A stretch of 8,777 bases of DNA from Bacillota bacterium (GTDB lineage: Bacteria; Bacillota_E; RBS10-35; JAJYVN01): positions 1-8,777 of the forward strand of contig JAJZWQ010000114.1 in NCBI GenBank assembly GCA_021846605.1. The letters run 5' to 3'. Under the pieces are notes generated by a model. It was not told the DNA's origin and searched no databases. It saw only the letters and a program-made list of their open reading frames with translations. A program made the translations under genes and the position numbers. Below, one piece after another: positions 1 to 6,300 of the stretch (positions are counted from its first letter, which is position 1; each line of letters starts with the position of its first letter).

Positions 1-378
1 GGCGGCAAGGTCGATCGCCTCCCGGTGGTGCGCCAGGGCCTGGGCGCGCAGGCCTGGGTCGGGGTTGCACAGGGATCCGAGTTTGAAGCGCGCCTGAGGC
101 ACCAGCCCGTAGCAGATGCAGTAGATGTCGTGCTCCGGGCCGAGCGCGGCCTGGATATCGGCCAGGTTGTCCGCCGTGATCTCGCTTGCGTAATGGAACT
201 CATAGCCGTGCACCAGTGGGCCGAGGCCGGCGACGGCGCGGTGCACCCGCTCGGCGACGGGAACGCCCGCCAACTCGGGGTGATAGCCGCCGGGCACAAA
301 GCGCGTGCCTGCCGGTCCGAAGGCCCAGATGCCGACGCTCGTCTTCCAGCGGGGCGCGGTCGTCGTGGCTGTGGCCAA
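1..378 (-). CDS. Xylose-isomerase-like TIM-barrel sugar isomerase (partial, C-terminus outside window)
   Basis: The N-terminal 126 residues are present; the frame is open to the window edge, so the C-terminal part is missing. It starts MATATTTAPRWKTSVGIW and continues with AFGPAGTRFVPGGYHPE, a beta-1 region typical of xylose-isomerase-like (AP_endonuc_2 clan) TIM barrels. YEFHY (residues 59-63) forms a second strand, and GSLCNPDPGLRAQAL (about 101-115) is the usual 'gs..npDp..R..A' segment. Family members interconvert aldoses and ketoses using a divalent metal in the cytoplasm; the metal ligands normally lie in the missing half, so activity cannot be judged here. The TTG start is chosen because GAGGGAGGG (385-393 on the complement) sits 6 nt upstream and no in-frame ATG exists. 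The gene diverges from the Gfo/Idh-GNAT fusion, suggesting shared control. The family is fairly certain; the substrate is unknown. Confidence 0.8.
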   Translation of the reverse strand, partial: MATATTTAPRWKTSVGIWAFGPAGTRFVPGGYHPELAGVPVAERVHRAVAGLGPLVHGYEFHYASEITADNLADIQAALGPEHDIYCICYGLVPQARFKLGSLCNPDPGLRAQALAHHREAIDLAA

Positions 379-615
379 TGGGGTCCCTCCCTCGCGGGGT
401 CGTCCCCGCCATCCGTCGTTGGGTTCGCAGATCAGGCGGCGGTTCCTCTCGGCGCCTGGGCGCTCCTCCCGCGATGGCCGGCGGCGCCCGGGCCTTCCTC
501 ATGATCCATTGCGAGCGTCGGATTACCCGCCCAGGAGTTCCCGCGCCGCGGTGCGAAGCGGTCGACCACTGCCGGGAGGGGCGGGGCGCCCCGCCGCCGT
601 TTGGGAGGTTCGTGC
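379..615. promoter_or_regulatory. Divergent intergenic region between isomerase and oxidoreductase fusion
   Basis: This 237-bp spacer separates two divergently read genes, so it should hold both promoters and any shared operator. The least GC-rich stretch, about 497-530 (around TCATGATCCATTGCGAG), is the best candidate for promoter elements, but I see no convincing -35/-10 pair. GC-rich inverted segments (GGCGCC-type) occur around 450-490. At the edges lie the two ribosome binding sites: GAGGGAGGG on the complement (385-393) and GGGAGG (603-608). No coding capacity with normal codon use is seen. Confidence 0.4.
603..608 (+). promoter_or_regulatory. Shine-Dalgarno site deciding the start at 616
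   Basis: GGGAGG lies 7 nt before ATG 616. A TTG at 601 is in frame but would place this site inside the coding region, so the ATG is preferred. Confidence 0.7.
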
Positions 616-2358
616 ATGCGGGGTTTGCGGGTCGGGCTGGTCGGGTGGCGCGCACGGGCGTTTCTGCGCGGGCTGTCGGCTGCGGGCGCGACGGTGGCCG
701 CGGTGTGCGAACTGGATCCGGAGCGGCGGCTGGCTCTGGGCGAGGCGGCGGGCATCCCGCCGCGTGGTCGCTTTGACGCCTATGCGGACCTGCTGGCCTC
801 CGGCCTGGACGCCGTCGTGCTGGGCACGCCGATGCCCCTGCATGCCCCGCAGGCGGTTGCCGCCCTGGACGCCGGTCTCCACGTCCTGAGCGAGGTGACG
901 GCAGCGGTCACGCTCGGTCAGTGCCGCGACCTGGGGCGGGCGGCGGCGGCGGCGGCCCGCCGCGGCCGGGTGTACATGCTGGCCGAGAACTACTGCTACA
1001 GCCGCGAGAACGTGCTGGTGCGGGAACTCGTCCGCCGCGGCGCCTTCGGCCGGGTGTACTACGCCGAAGGCGAGTACCTGCACGACGTCAAGGACATGCA
1101 CCACCACGCCGACGGTACGCCGACCTGGCGCTACCACTGGCAGGTGGGGCGCAACGGCTGTACCTACGGCACCCACAGCCTGGGCCCCGCCATGCAGTGG
1201 TTGACCGCGGGCGGGGACACCGCCGCGGATCCGGTGGCGTGGGTGTCCTGCCTCGGGTCCGGCCGGCACACCGATCCCGAACACGCCATGGAGGATACCG
1301 TGCTCCTCCTTTGCAAGCTCGGGTCCGGGCGGCTGGTGCGGGTGCGCCTTGACATGCTGAGCAACCGACCGCACGCGCCCACCAACTACACGCTGCAGGG
1401 GACGGCCGGCGCGTACGAGTCGGCGCGCGCGGCGGGGGAGACCGACCGGGTCTTTTTCGCGGCCGACGGCGGGGGCGGCTCCAACTGGCAGCCCCTGGAG
1501 GCCCACGCGTCGGCGCTGCCGGCCTGGTACCGCGACGGCGAGGCGCTCGCCGTCGGCAGCGGCCACGGGGGTGCGGACTTCTTTGTCGCGCTGGACTTCG
1601 TGCGCGCCTGCCGCGGCGAGATCCCGGTGCCGATCGGCGTTGAGGATGCGGTGAACTGGACGGCCGCCGGGCTGGTGTCTCAGGAGTCCATCGCGCGGGG
1701 TGGCATGCCGCTGCCGGTTCCGTCCCTGGCGGCGCTGGTCGGCCCGACGCCCTTCCCGGCGCGGCCCGTGGTCGTCGACGGCGCCGCTGTCCCAGACGCG
1801 CCGCAGTTGGTGATGCGGGCGCCGGCCGCAGTGTGGTCGGGGGCCGCGGTGGATCTGCCCTCCGGCTTCAGCCTGCGCGAGGCCAACGATAGCGACGCCC
1901 CGGAACTCGCCCGCTGCCTGTCCGCCGCTTTCGCGGGCGGCTGGGATGCGGCGCGGGTGCGGCGCGACCTGCTGGAGGCGACGGATGTCACCGCGACGTT
2001 CGTCGTCACCATGCAGACGGAGGCCGTCGAACGCATTGTGGCCACCGCCTCGGACCGGGAGGTGCCGGACCGGTTTCCCGAGGCGGGCTACCTGCACTGG
2101 GTGGCGGCCGACCCAGCCCTGGCCGGCCGCAGACTGGGAGCCAGGGTGTCGCTCGCCGCGATCACCCACAGCCAGGCCGCCGGTCCGCGCGACGTCGTCC
2201 TGGAGACGGACGACCACCGTCTGCCGGCCATCGCCACCTACCTGGGCCTGGGTTTTGCCCCGGAGTATCGAGACCCGTCGCACCCGGCGCGGTGGGCTGC
2301 CGTCTTTCGGGCTCTGGCCGCCGGGAGGCCCGGGCGGGCGGGAGCCGCACCCGCCTGA
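616..2358 (+). CDS. Gfo/Idh/MocA-family oxidoreductase fused to a GNAT acetyltransferase domain
   Basis: The protein has 580 residues. Residues 1-125 form a Rossmann fold: LRVGLVGWRARAF is the dinucleotide-binding loop (GxxG rather than the classic GxGxxG), followed by VCELDPE. The usual EKP motif is replaced by SEVTAAVT (92-99), so the catalytic-type lysine is absent. Residues about 122-365 are the substrate half, with AENYCYSREN, YYAEGEYLHD, TWRYHW and YGTHSLGP (184-191). As I recall, these resemble the NAD-dependent GH109 glycosidase branch of the superfamily more than simple dehydrogenases. Residues about 415-567 are a GNAT domain: SLREANDSDAPEL at its start, LHWVAADPALAGRRLGA as a degenerate acetyl-CoA loop, then LETDDHRLPAIATYLGLGF. 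The product is cytoplasmic with no signal peptide. It probably acts on a sugar or aminosugar derivative; which one is not visible. The fusion is real in the sequence, as one uninterrupted frame. Confidence 0.85.
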   Translation: MRGLRVGLVGWRARAFLRGLSAAGATVAAVCELDPERRLALGEAAGIPPRGRFDAYADLLASGLDAVVLGTPMPLHAPQAVAALDAGLHVLSEVTAAVTLGQCRDLGRAAAAAARRGRVYMLAENYCYSRENVLVRELVRRGAFGRVYYAEGEYLHDVKDMHHHADGTPTWRYHWQVGRNGCTYGTHSLGPAMQWLTAGGDTAADPVAWVSCLGSGRHTDPEHAMEDTVLLLCKLGSGRLVRVRLDMLSNRPHAPTNYTLQGTAGAYESARAAGETDRVFFAADGGGGSNWQPLEAHASALPAWYRDGEALAVGSGHGGADFFVALDFVRACRGEIPVPIGVEDAVNWTAAGLVSQESIARGGMPLPVPSLAALVGPTPFPARPVVVDGAAVPDAPQLVMRAPAAVWSGAAVDLPSGFSLREANDSDAPELARCLSAAFAGGWDAARVRRDLLEATDVTATFVVTMQTEAVERIVATASDREVPDRFPEAGYLHWVAADPALAGRRLGARVSLAAITHSQAAGPRDVVLETDDHRLPAIATYLGLGFAPEYRDPSHPARWAAVFRALAAGRPGRAGAAPA

Positions 2359-2385
2359 ACGCACCCGCGGCCTTGGCCGGGCGTC

Positions 2386-2406
2386 GGTCGATCCGGTCGA
2401 CCTGCG
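2386..2406 (+). repeat. 21-bp direct repeat, copy 1
   Basis: The sequence begins GGTCGATCCGGTCGACC and continues TGCG; it is identical over 21 bases to 2664-2684. The core has inverted arms GGTCGA/TCGACC around a 5-base centre, as an operator-like dyad would. It is non-coding here. Confidence 0.6.
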
Positions 2407-2639
2407 GGGCGGCGTCCGCGCACCGTTCCTCCGCCAACGCCTCCCATCCCCACCCGGGGGCGCTCTGCGCCGCAGTGCGGCCGGTTTCGCTGTGGCGCGC
2501 CCCTTGCCGGGTGCAGGGTTGCGCGTTGGGGGGCGGTGCCGGCGGCGGGGCGCCTGTGGGCCCAGAGGTGCGGGGTCGCTGGGTAGGAAGACCCGCGCTT
2601 CGACGCGAATGCCGTCCGCGCAGCGAACAAGGTGACCAC

Positions 2640-2645
2640 GGAGGG
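2640..2645 (+). promoter_or_regulatory. Shine-Dalgarno site deciding the GTG start at 2653
   Basis: GGAGGG lies 7 nt before GTG 2653. An upstream in-frame GTG at 2632 has no comparable site, so the shorter protein is preferred. Confidence 0.6.
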
Positions 2646-2652
2646 ACGACCC

Positions 2653-4266
2653 GTGCCGATCGGGGTCGATCCGGTCGACCTGCGCGGTATTGGCCAGGAG
2701 GCGCGTGGACGTATCGAGGCCGCGTCGACGCCGCCCATCCCAAACTCCGGGTCGGCAGCGGCGTCTGCCGCCCGGCCCGCGCAACCGCGCCCCACCCGGG
2801 CCGCGCCCCCCCCGCCCCGCCGCCGGCGCCGCACCAACGCGCGCGGGCCCACCTTCCGAGGCGCCGGCTGGATGCTTGGAAGCGCCGCCGGTTTGGCGTT
2901 GCTTTCGTTGGCCGGGATGGCAGCCTGGGCCGTGTTGCGGCCGGTGGGTTCGGTGCCCGCCGCCGTCGGGCCCATCGGCGGCTCCGGCGGCGGAGGCGCG
3001 ACCGGCCGGCCGGTTGGTGTGGCTGCGCAGGCACAGGTGGCACGGGCGTCCGCGGCTGCCGCGACGGCGGCTGCCGCCCTCGCGCAGACCGAGACGGACA
3101 CCGCCCAGGTGGGGGTTCTCTTGCGGTCCGCACAGCGGAGCGCGGCCGAGGTCGCCAGGCTCGCCGTACCAAACCTGGCCCGCAACCCCTCCGCCACGAG
3201 CCCGGCCGCGGCGGAGGCGGATCTCCAGCGGGCCACGGTTCGACTGTCTGCGGCCCTGAGAGCCGCCGGTCAGGAGGTGGCCACAGCCACGGGCGCCGCC
3301 GCCGATGCGGCCGGCTTGTCGCGGTCCATCGCGGCCGTGGTGACCGAAGGCACGGCCGCCAGCGCATCCGCCGCGCAGGCCAAGTCCGCCCTCGACCAGG
3401 CACGGGGCGCCGCGGGGGCAGCGGCCGCCCTGCTTTCCAAGGCCCAAACCGAGATCCAGGCGTGGCAGGCGGTCCATGCGGCGCCCTCCGGGACGCTCGG
3501 AGCGGCGGTGGTCGACCCGCCGACGGACTGGACGGTGCGGGGTTGCGAGGTGGTGACCGCCCAGCCCGGCGGGGCCGCCGCGACGGCGGGGCTGATTGGT
3601 CGAACGCAGCGCATCGACCCGGTCGGTGACGTCATCACCTCGATCACCGATGCCACCGACGGCAACGCCACCTGGCCGATCAACGGCTGTGCGGCGCTGC
3701 GGGCCGCCATGGTGCAGACCCGCGTCGGCGACCGATTGACCATTGCCTACGAGCACCGGCACGTTATGTGGTATCTGCTCGGGGGCACGTGGATCCAACG
3801 CGCGCACGCCGCAACCCTGAGCGCCGGGCCGTCGGCGAACTGCCCCAAGCCGGTGACCGGAACGATCACGCCGGGCCTGGCGGGGAACCGAATCGCCCTG
3901 CGGGTGAATCTGGCCGGTCCCACGGGGGTCCGCAGCGGGCTGCAGGTCATCCTGGACACGGGTGGCGTCGACACGACCTTCCCCAATGCGGTCCTGCGCG
4001 GTCTGGGGTATCAGCCATCCCCTGTGCCGCGCGGCTTTTCCGGCACGGTGCCGGGCGCGGTTGGGCGTATGTATCTCTACCGCATTCCGGCTTCAGCCCT
4101 TACGGTGCGCGACCAGGGCGCGTTCGTGCCCGTGGCGACGGGTACGCTCACGGTGTGGGGGCTGGTCCACGGATCCGACTACGCTTTGGGGCCCGATATC
4201 CTGAAGCACGGGGCCCAATTCGCCAGCGCCAACGGACGCTGGGCGTTGACGCCGCCTTGCCGGTAA
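2653..4266 (+). CDS. Membrane-anchored PDZ-like / retropepsin-like aspartic protease-family protein
   Basis: The protein has 537 residues. Residues 1-65 are a proline- and arginine-rich cytoplasmic tail ending in RRRRR (56-60). Residues about 70-95 (GWMLGSAAGLALLSLAGMAAWAVL) are the single membrane segment, with the positive charge placing the N-terminus inside. Residues 100-275 are low-complexity, alanine-rich and probably helical, extending the rest outside the membrane. Residues about 283-368 resemble a PDZ domain (GCEVVTAQPGGAAATAGLI, then GDVITSITDA and VGDRLTIAYEHR). Residues about 402-535 resemble retropepsin-like aspartic proteases: VILDTGGVDTTFPNAVLRGLGY, with D435-T-G-G at the catalytic position, and the late ALGPDILKHGAQF, matching the family's 'LG.D.L' strand. 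Such domains act as homodimers, since each chain gives one aspartate. Family assignment is by motif only. It may be transcribed with the fusion gene upstream, and it converges on the sigma-SBP gene. Confidence 0.72.
   Translation: MPIGVDPVDLRGIGQEARGRIEAASTPPIPNSGSAAASAARPAQPRPTRAAPPPPRRRRRTNARGPTFRGAGWMLGSAAGLALLSLAGMAAWAVLRPVGSVPAAVGPIGGSGGGGATGRPVGVAAQAQVARASAAAATAAAALAQTETDTAQVGVLLRSAQRSAAEVARLAVPNLARNPSATSPAAAEADLQRATVRLSAALRAAGQEVATATGAAADAAGLSRSIAAVVTEGTAASASAAQAKSALDQARGAAGAAAALLSKAQTEIQAWQAVHAAPSGTLGAAVVDPPTDWTVRGCEVVTAQPGGAAATAGLIGRTQRIDPVGDVITSITDATDGNATWPINGCAALRAAMVQTRVGDRLTIAYEHRHVMWYLLGGTWIQRAHAATLSAGPSANCPKPVTGTITPGLAGNRIALRVNLAGPTGVRSGLQVILDTGGVDTTFPNAVLRGLGYQPSPVPRGFSGTVPGAVGRMYLYRIPASALTVRDQGAFVPVATGTLTVWGLVHGSDYALGPDILKHGAQFASANGRWALTPPCR
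2664..2684 (+). repeat. 21-bp direct repeat, copy 2 (inside codons 4-11 of the PDZ/retropepsin-like gene)
   Basis: This is an exact match to 2386-2406. It encodes GVDPVDLRG near the N-terminus of the membrane protein, just downstream of its start, where a bound protein could block initiation or elongation. Confidence 0.6.
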
Positions 4267-4393
4267 CGGCGATCCGGTCGCCCACGGCCCTGGGCGAGCG
4301 CTTTCGCACTCTGAACCGGACGGCGGCGGGGGCGATGCGCGACCACCCCCGCAGTGCTTCCACTTGGTCCCCCTGCGCGTCCTGGCACCCCCG
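4267..4393. other. Convergent intergenic region
   Basis: Two genes end facing each other across 127 bases. A diverged relative of the 21-bp repeat (CGATCCGGTCG, 4270-4280) lies directly after the left gene's stop. A small stem GCCCA/TGGGC with a 6-base loop is at 4280-4295, too weak to call a terminator. No T-tract is visible in either direction. Confidence 0.35.
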
Positions 4394-6094
4394 TCAGTTC
4401 TCCGCATACTGCAGCGGCGAACCTGCGGCGTGGGCCGCCCCGCCGGCCCGCAGCGTCGCCAGCGCGTCCTCCATGGAGACGCGATCCATCAGCAGGTTCC
4501 AGAGCGTCAGGCCCGCATCCGGCAGGCACGCCAGCAGGCGCGTCACGCCGAGCGGGCCGGTGGCTCGGTCGAGTTCCATCAGGCACTCTTTCCCGAGCGG
4601 CAGCGGCTGCTCCCGCCATGCCCGCATGGTCGCCGGCGTTCGGTATGCCGGCAGTTCGTCGCCCCGCAGTTCGGGCCCATCGGTGAATAGCGCTTCCGAC
4701 ACTCGGAACGCCGCCAGTGCGTCCGGCGCGCCCCCCCGCACGGAGACCGCCACCCGGTTCCAGAGGGTGACGTGCGGGTCGGAGCGAGAGAACCGCGGCA
4801 TGGGCGCGATGCCCCAGCGGAACCGGCTGCCGAAGCGCTCGATCAGCGACGACGGATGTCCCGCCTGGAAGCAGTAGAACGCGGTCTGTCCTTCGAAGAA
4901 CGCCTGCCCGATCCAGCCCGGCTGCAACGGTGCCGCGTATCCCTTTGCATTCCAGCGTCGCGTGAAGTCTGCCGCCTCGGGCAGGGCGGTCCAGTCGGTG
5001 TCCGTGCATCCGAGCTGCTCTGCGACGTACGCCACCTCGAATCCGCACGGCGTCTGCGCTGTGAGCGCTGGCACACCGGCCGCCTTGCAGCGGTCGCAGT
5101 AGCCGAAAAAGGCATCCCACGTCCAGTCGGCGGGCGGCAGAGGCAGCCCGAGTCGCGCCAAGATGTCCGCGTTGTACAACACGGCATGGGGCGTGTCACG
5201 GTACGGCAGAAAGTACGGCCGCCCGCCCCAGGAGAAGCGCTGCAGGCGGTTCCCGAAGGGCTGGAGGTCGAACCCCGCCGTCTCGGCCAAGCGATCGAGC
5301 GGCAGGGCGGCGGAGACCGGGGGCGGCGCGGGGGCCATCGCCGGCGCCTCCCAGAAGAGCCCGATCTTCACCGGTGCGTCGGCGCGGTGGGCCTCCACCG
5401 GCGTGACGCGCAGGTCGGGCCGCGTCCGGCTCCAATGGGCCTGCAGCCGATCAGGATCGACCGCGTAGCAGGCCAGGGCGATGCGCTCGTCGGACAAAGC
5501 GTCCACGTCCCTCCGGTAGTCGTCCGGCCGGTAGAAGAGCCAACGGAAGCGGCGGCGGGCCCGGTGCAGGGCCGTGTGGATTCGTCCCGGCGGCACGCCG
5601 AGCGCCCCTGCGATATCGCGGGGAGCGATGCCCGCCAACCACGCCAGGGTACCCACACGGCGCTCGACGGGCGGCAGTGCCGCGACGGCATCGAGGATGT
5701 CCGCCGTCTCGGTCGCGAGGCCGCCCGCCCAGGCTTCGGCGACGTGCGCCTCTATGTCCGCGAGCGGTTCCAGGTCGGCGAGGCCCCCTGCCGGCCGACC
5801 CTCCCGCCGGCCTCGCGCCGCCGCCTTGCGCAGTCGGTCTCGCGCCTCGTTCAGGACGACGGTGCGCAGCCACCCGTCGAAGGCAGCGGCGGTCCGCAGC
5901 GTACGAAGGCTCGTGAACGCCTGCCACAACGCCTCCTGCAGCCCGTCCTCTGCCTCGTGCCAGTCACCGATGGCGGCGGCCAGCAATAGGAGCAGCCGCG
6001 TGCGTCGCGGCGCGACCAGTGCGGCGAAGGCGTCCGGGTCTCCCTGCATGGCCAACAGGAGTTGCCGGTCTTCCTCGGCCTGCGTCGGATTCAC
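4394..6094 (-). CDS. ECF-type RNA polymerase sigma factor fused to a cytoplasmic solute-binding-protein domain
   Basis: The protein has 566 residues. Residues about 8-92 are sigma-70 region 2 (LLLAMQGDPDAFAAL, then AEDGLQEALWQAF and FDGWLRTVVLNEARDRLRK). Residues about 131-186 are region 4 (ILDAVAALPPVERR, IAGALGVPPGRIHTALHRARR). There is no region 3, as in ECF sigma factors. Residues about 201-560 look like a family-1 extracellular sugar-binding protein, with both lobes represented: GGRPYFLPYRDTPHAVLYNADILARLGLPLPPADWTW in two adjacent runs, then GQTAFYCFQAG, FRWGIAPMPRF and a late TDGPELRGDE segment. No signal peptide, lipobox or membrane segment lies between the parts, so the binding domain must be cytosolic. 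I infer that ligand binding modulates promoter recognition. The start at GTG 6094 overlaps the TGA of a short upstream frame; GTG 6136, adding 14 residues, is the alternative. No permease or anti-sigma gene is adjacent. Confidence 0.85.
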   Translation of the reverse strand: MNPTQAEEDRQLLLAMQGDPDAFAALVAPRRTRLLLLLAAAIGDWHEAEDGLQEALWQAFTSLRTLRTAAAFDGWLRTVVLNEARDRLRKAAARGRREGRPAGGLADLEPLADIEAHVAEAWAGGLATETADILDAVAALPPVERRVGTLAWLAGIAPRDIAGALGVPPGRIHTALHRARRRFRWLFYRPDDYRRDVDALSDERIALACYAVDPDRLQAHWSRTRPDLRVTPVEAHRADAPVKIGLFWEAPAMAPAPPPVSAALPLDRLAETAGFDLQPFGNRLQRFSWGGRPYFLPYRDTPHAVLYNADILARLGLPLPPADWTWDAFFGYCDRCKAAGVPALTAQTPCGFEVAYVAEQLGCTDTDWTALPEAADFTRRWNAKGYAAPLQPGWIGQAFFEGQTAFYCFQAGHPSSLIERFGSRFRWGIAPMPRFSRSDPHVTLWNRVAVSVRGGAPDALAAFRVSEALFTDGPELRGDELPAYRTPATMRAWREQPLPLGKECLMELDRATGPLGVTRLLACLPDAGLTLWNLLMDRVSMEDALATLRAGGAAHAAGSPLQYAEN

Positions 6095-6300
6095 CCCCCG
6101 TTTGGCATCCTCGGGCCTCCACCACCTAAGACGCACACCCCGGCCGCAACCTTACATGGCCCACCTGTTCTGCGACCGCGGCGGCCCAGCCGCCGCCCGC
6201 GCATGCCACCGCCAGGCGGCACCCGGCCCGTCGGGGCCATGCAGACGGCGTGGCTCATCCGGCCAATCGGATCGACGCGAAGGATCTGGTTCGACTTCAC
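6091..6300 (-). CDS. Possible small ORF linking kinase and sigma genes (doubtful)
   Basis: A 69-residue frame starts at a GTG overlapping the kinase stop (GTGA, 6297-6300) and ends with a TGA overlapping the sigma GTG (GTGA, 6091-6094). It begins MKSNQILRVDPIGRMSHAV and ends RMPNGG. The first 30 codons have the G/C third positions of the real genes. The rest is Gly/Arg-rich, includes codons such as AGA, TTA and TGT, and looks less like protein. An AGGTGGTGGAGG purine run sits 7 nt before its internal ATG 6108, so a 5-residue MPNGG reading coupled to the sigma start is another option. I do not recognise any family. Equally, the stretch may simply be an untranslated leader. Confidence 0.22.
   Translation of the reverse strand: MKSNQILRVDPIGRMSHAVCMAPTGRVPPGGGMRGRRLGRRGRRTGGPCKVAAGVCVLGGGGPRMPNGG
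6178..6196 (-). other. Strong stem-loop in the leader of the sigma-SBP gene
   Basis: GCGGCGGC and GCCGCCGC form a perfect 8-bp stem with a 3-base loop, between the kinase stop and the sigma start. No T-tract follows, so it could be an attenuator, a pause site or an RNA-stability element rather than a classical terminator. In a GC-rich genome it may also be fortuitous. Confidence 0.35.

Larger units (their letters stand above)
2359..2652 (+). other. Intergenic spacer before the PDZ/retropepsin-like gene
   Basis: These 294 bases hold no frame with convincing protein character on either strand. They contain the first copy of the 21-bp repeat (2386-2406), 28 bases after the preceding stop, and end with the ribosome binding site GGAGGG (2640-2645). 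The promoter of the downstream gene, if separate from that of the oxidoreductase fusion, must lie here, but no clear -35/-10 pair is seen. Confidence 0.4.

Noticed and set aside
2292..3629. A 445-codon frame on the + strand overlapping the end of the fusion gene and the membrane protein gene
   Set aside because: Composition is almost entirely Arg/Gly/Ala/Pro with no motifs. The overlapping frame has a membrane helix, PDZ-like and retropepsin-like motifs and a ribosome binding site.
523..3807. A 1094-codon open frame on the complement across the oxidoreductase fusion and most of the membrane protein gene
   Set aside because: It is Arg/Gly/Pro/His-rich, with no recognisable domain. It lies antisense to two genes with clear domains and good ribosome binding sites. 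Long antisense frames are common in GC-rich DNA because stops are rare.
4280..4295. Small stem-loop as a shared terminator between the converging genes
   Set aside because: It has only 5 bp (GCCCA/TGGGC) with a 6-base loop and no T-tract on either side, too weak to call.
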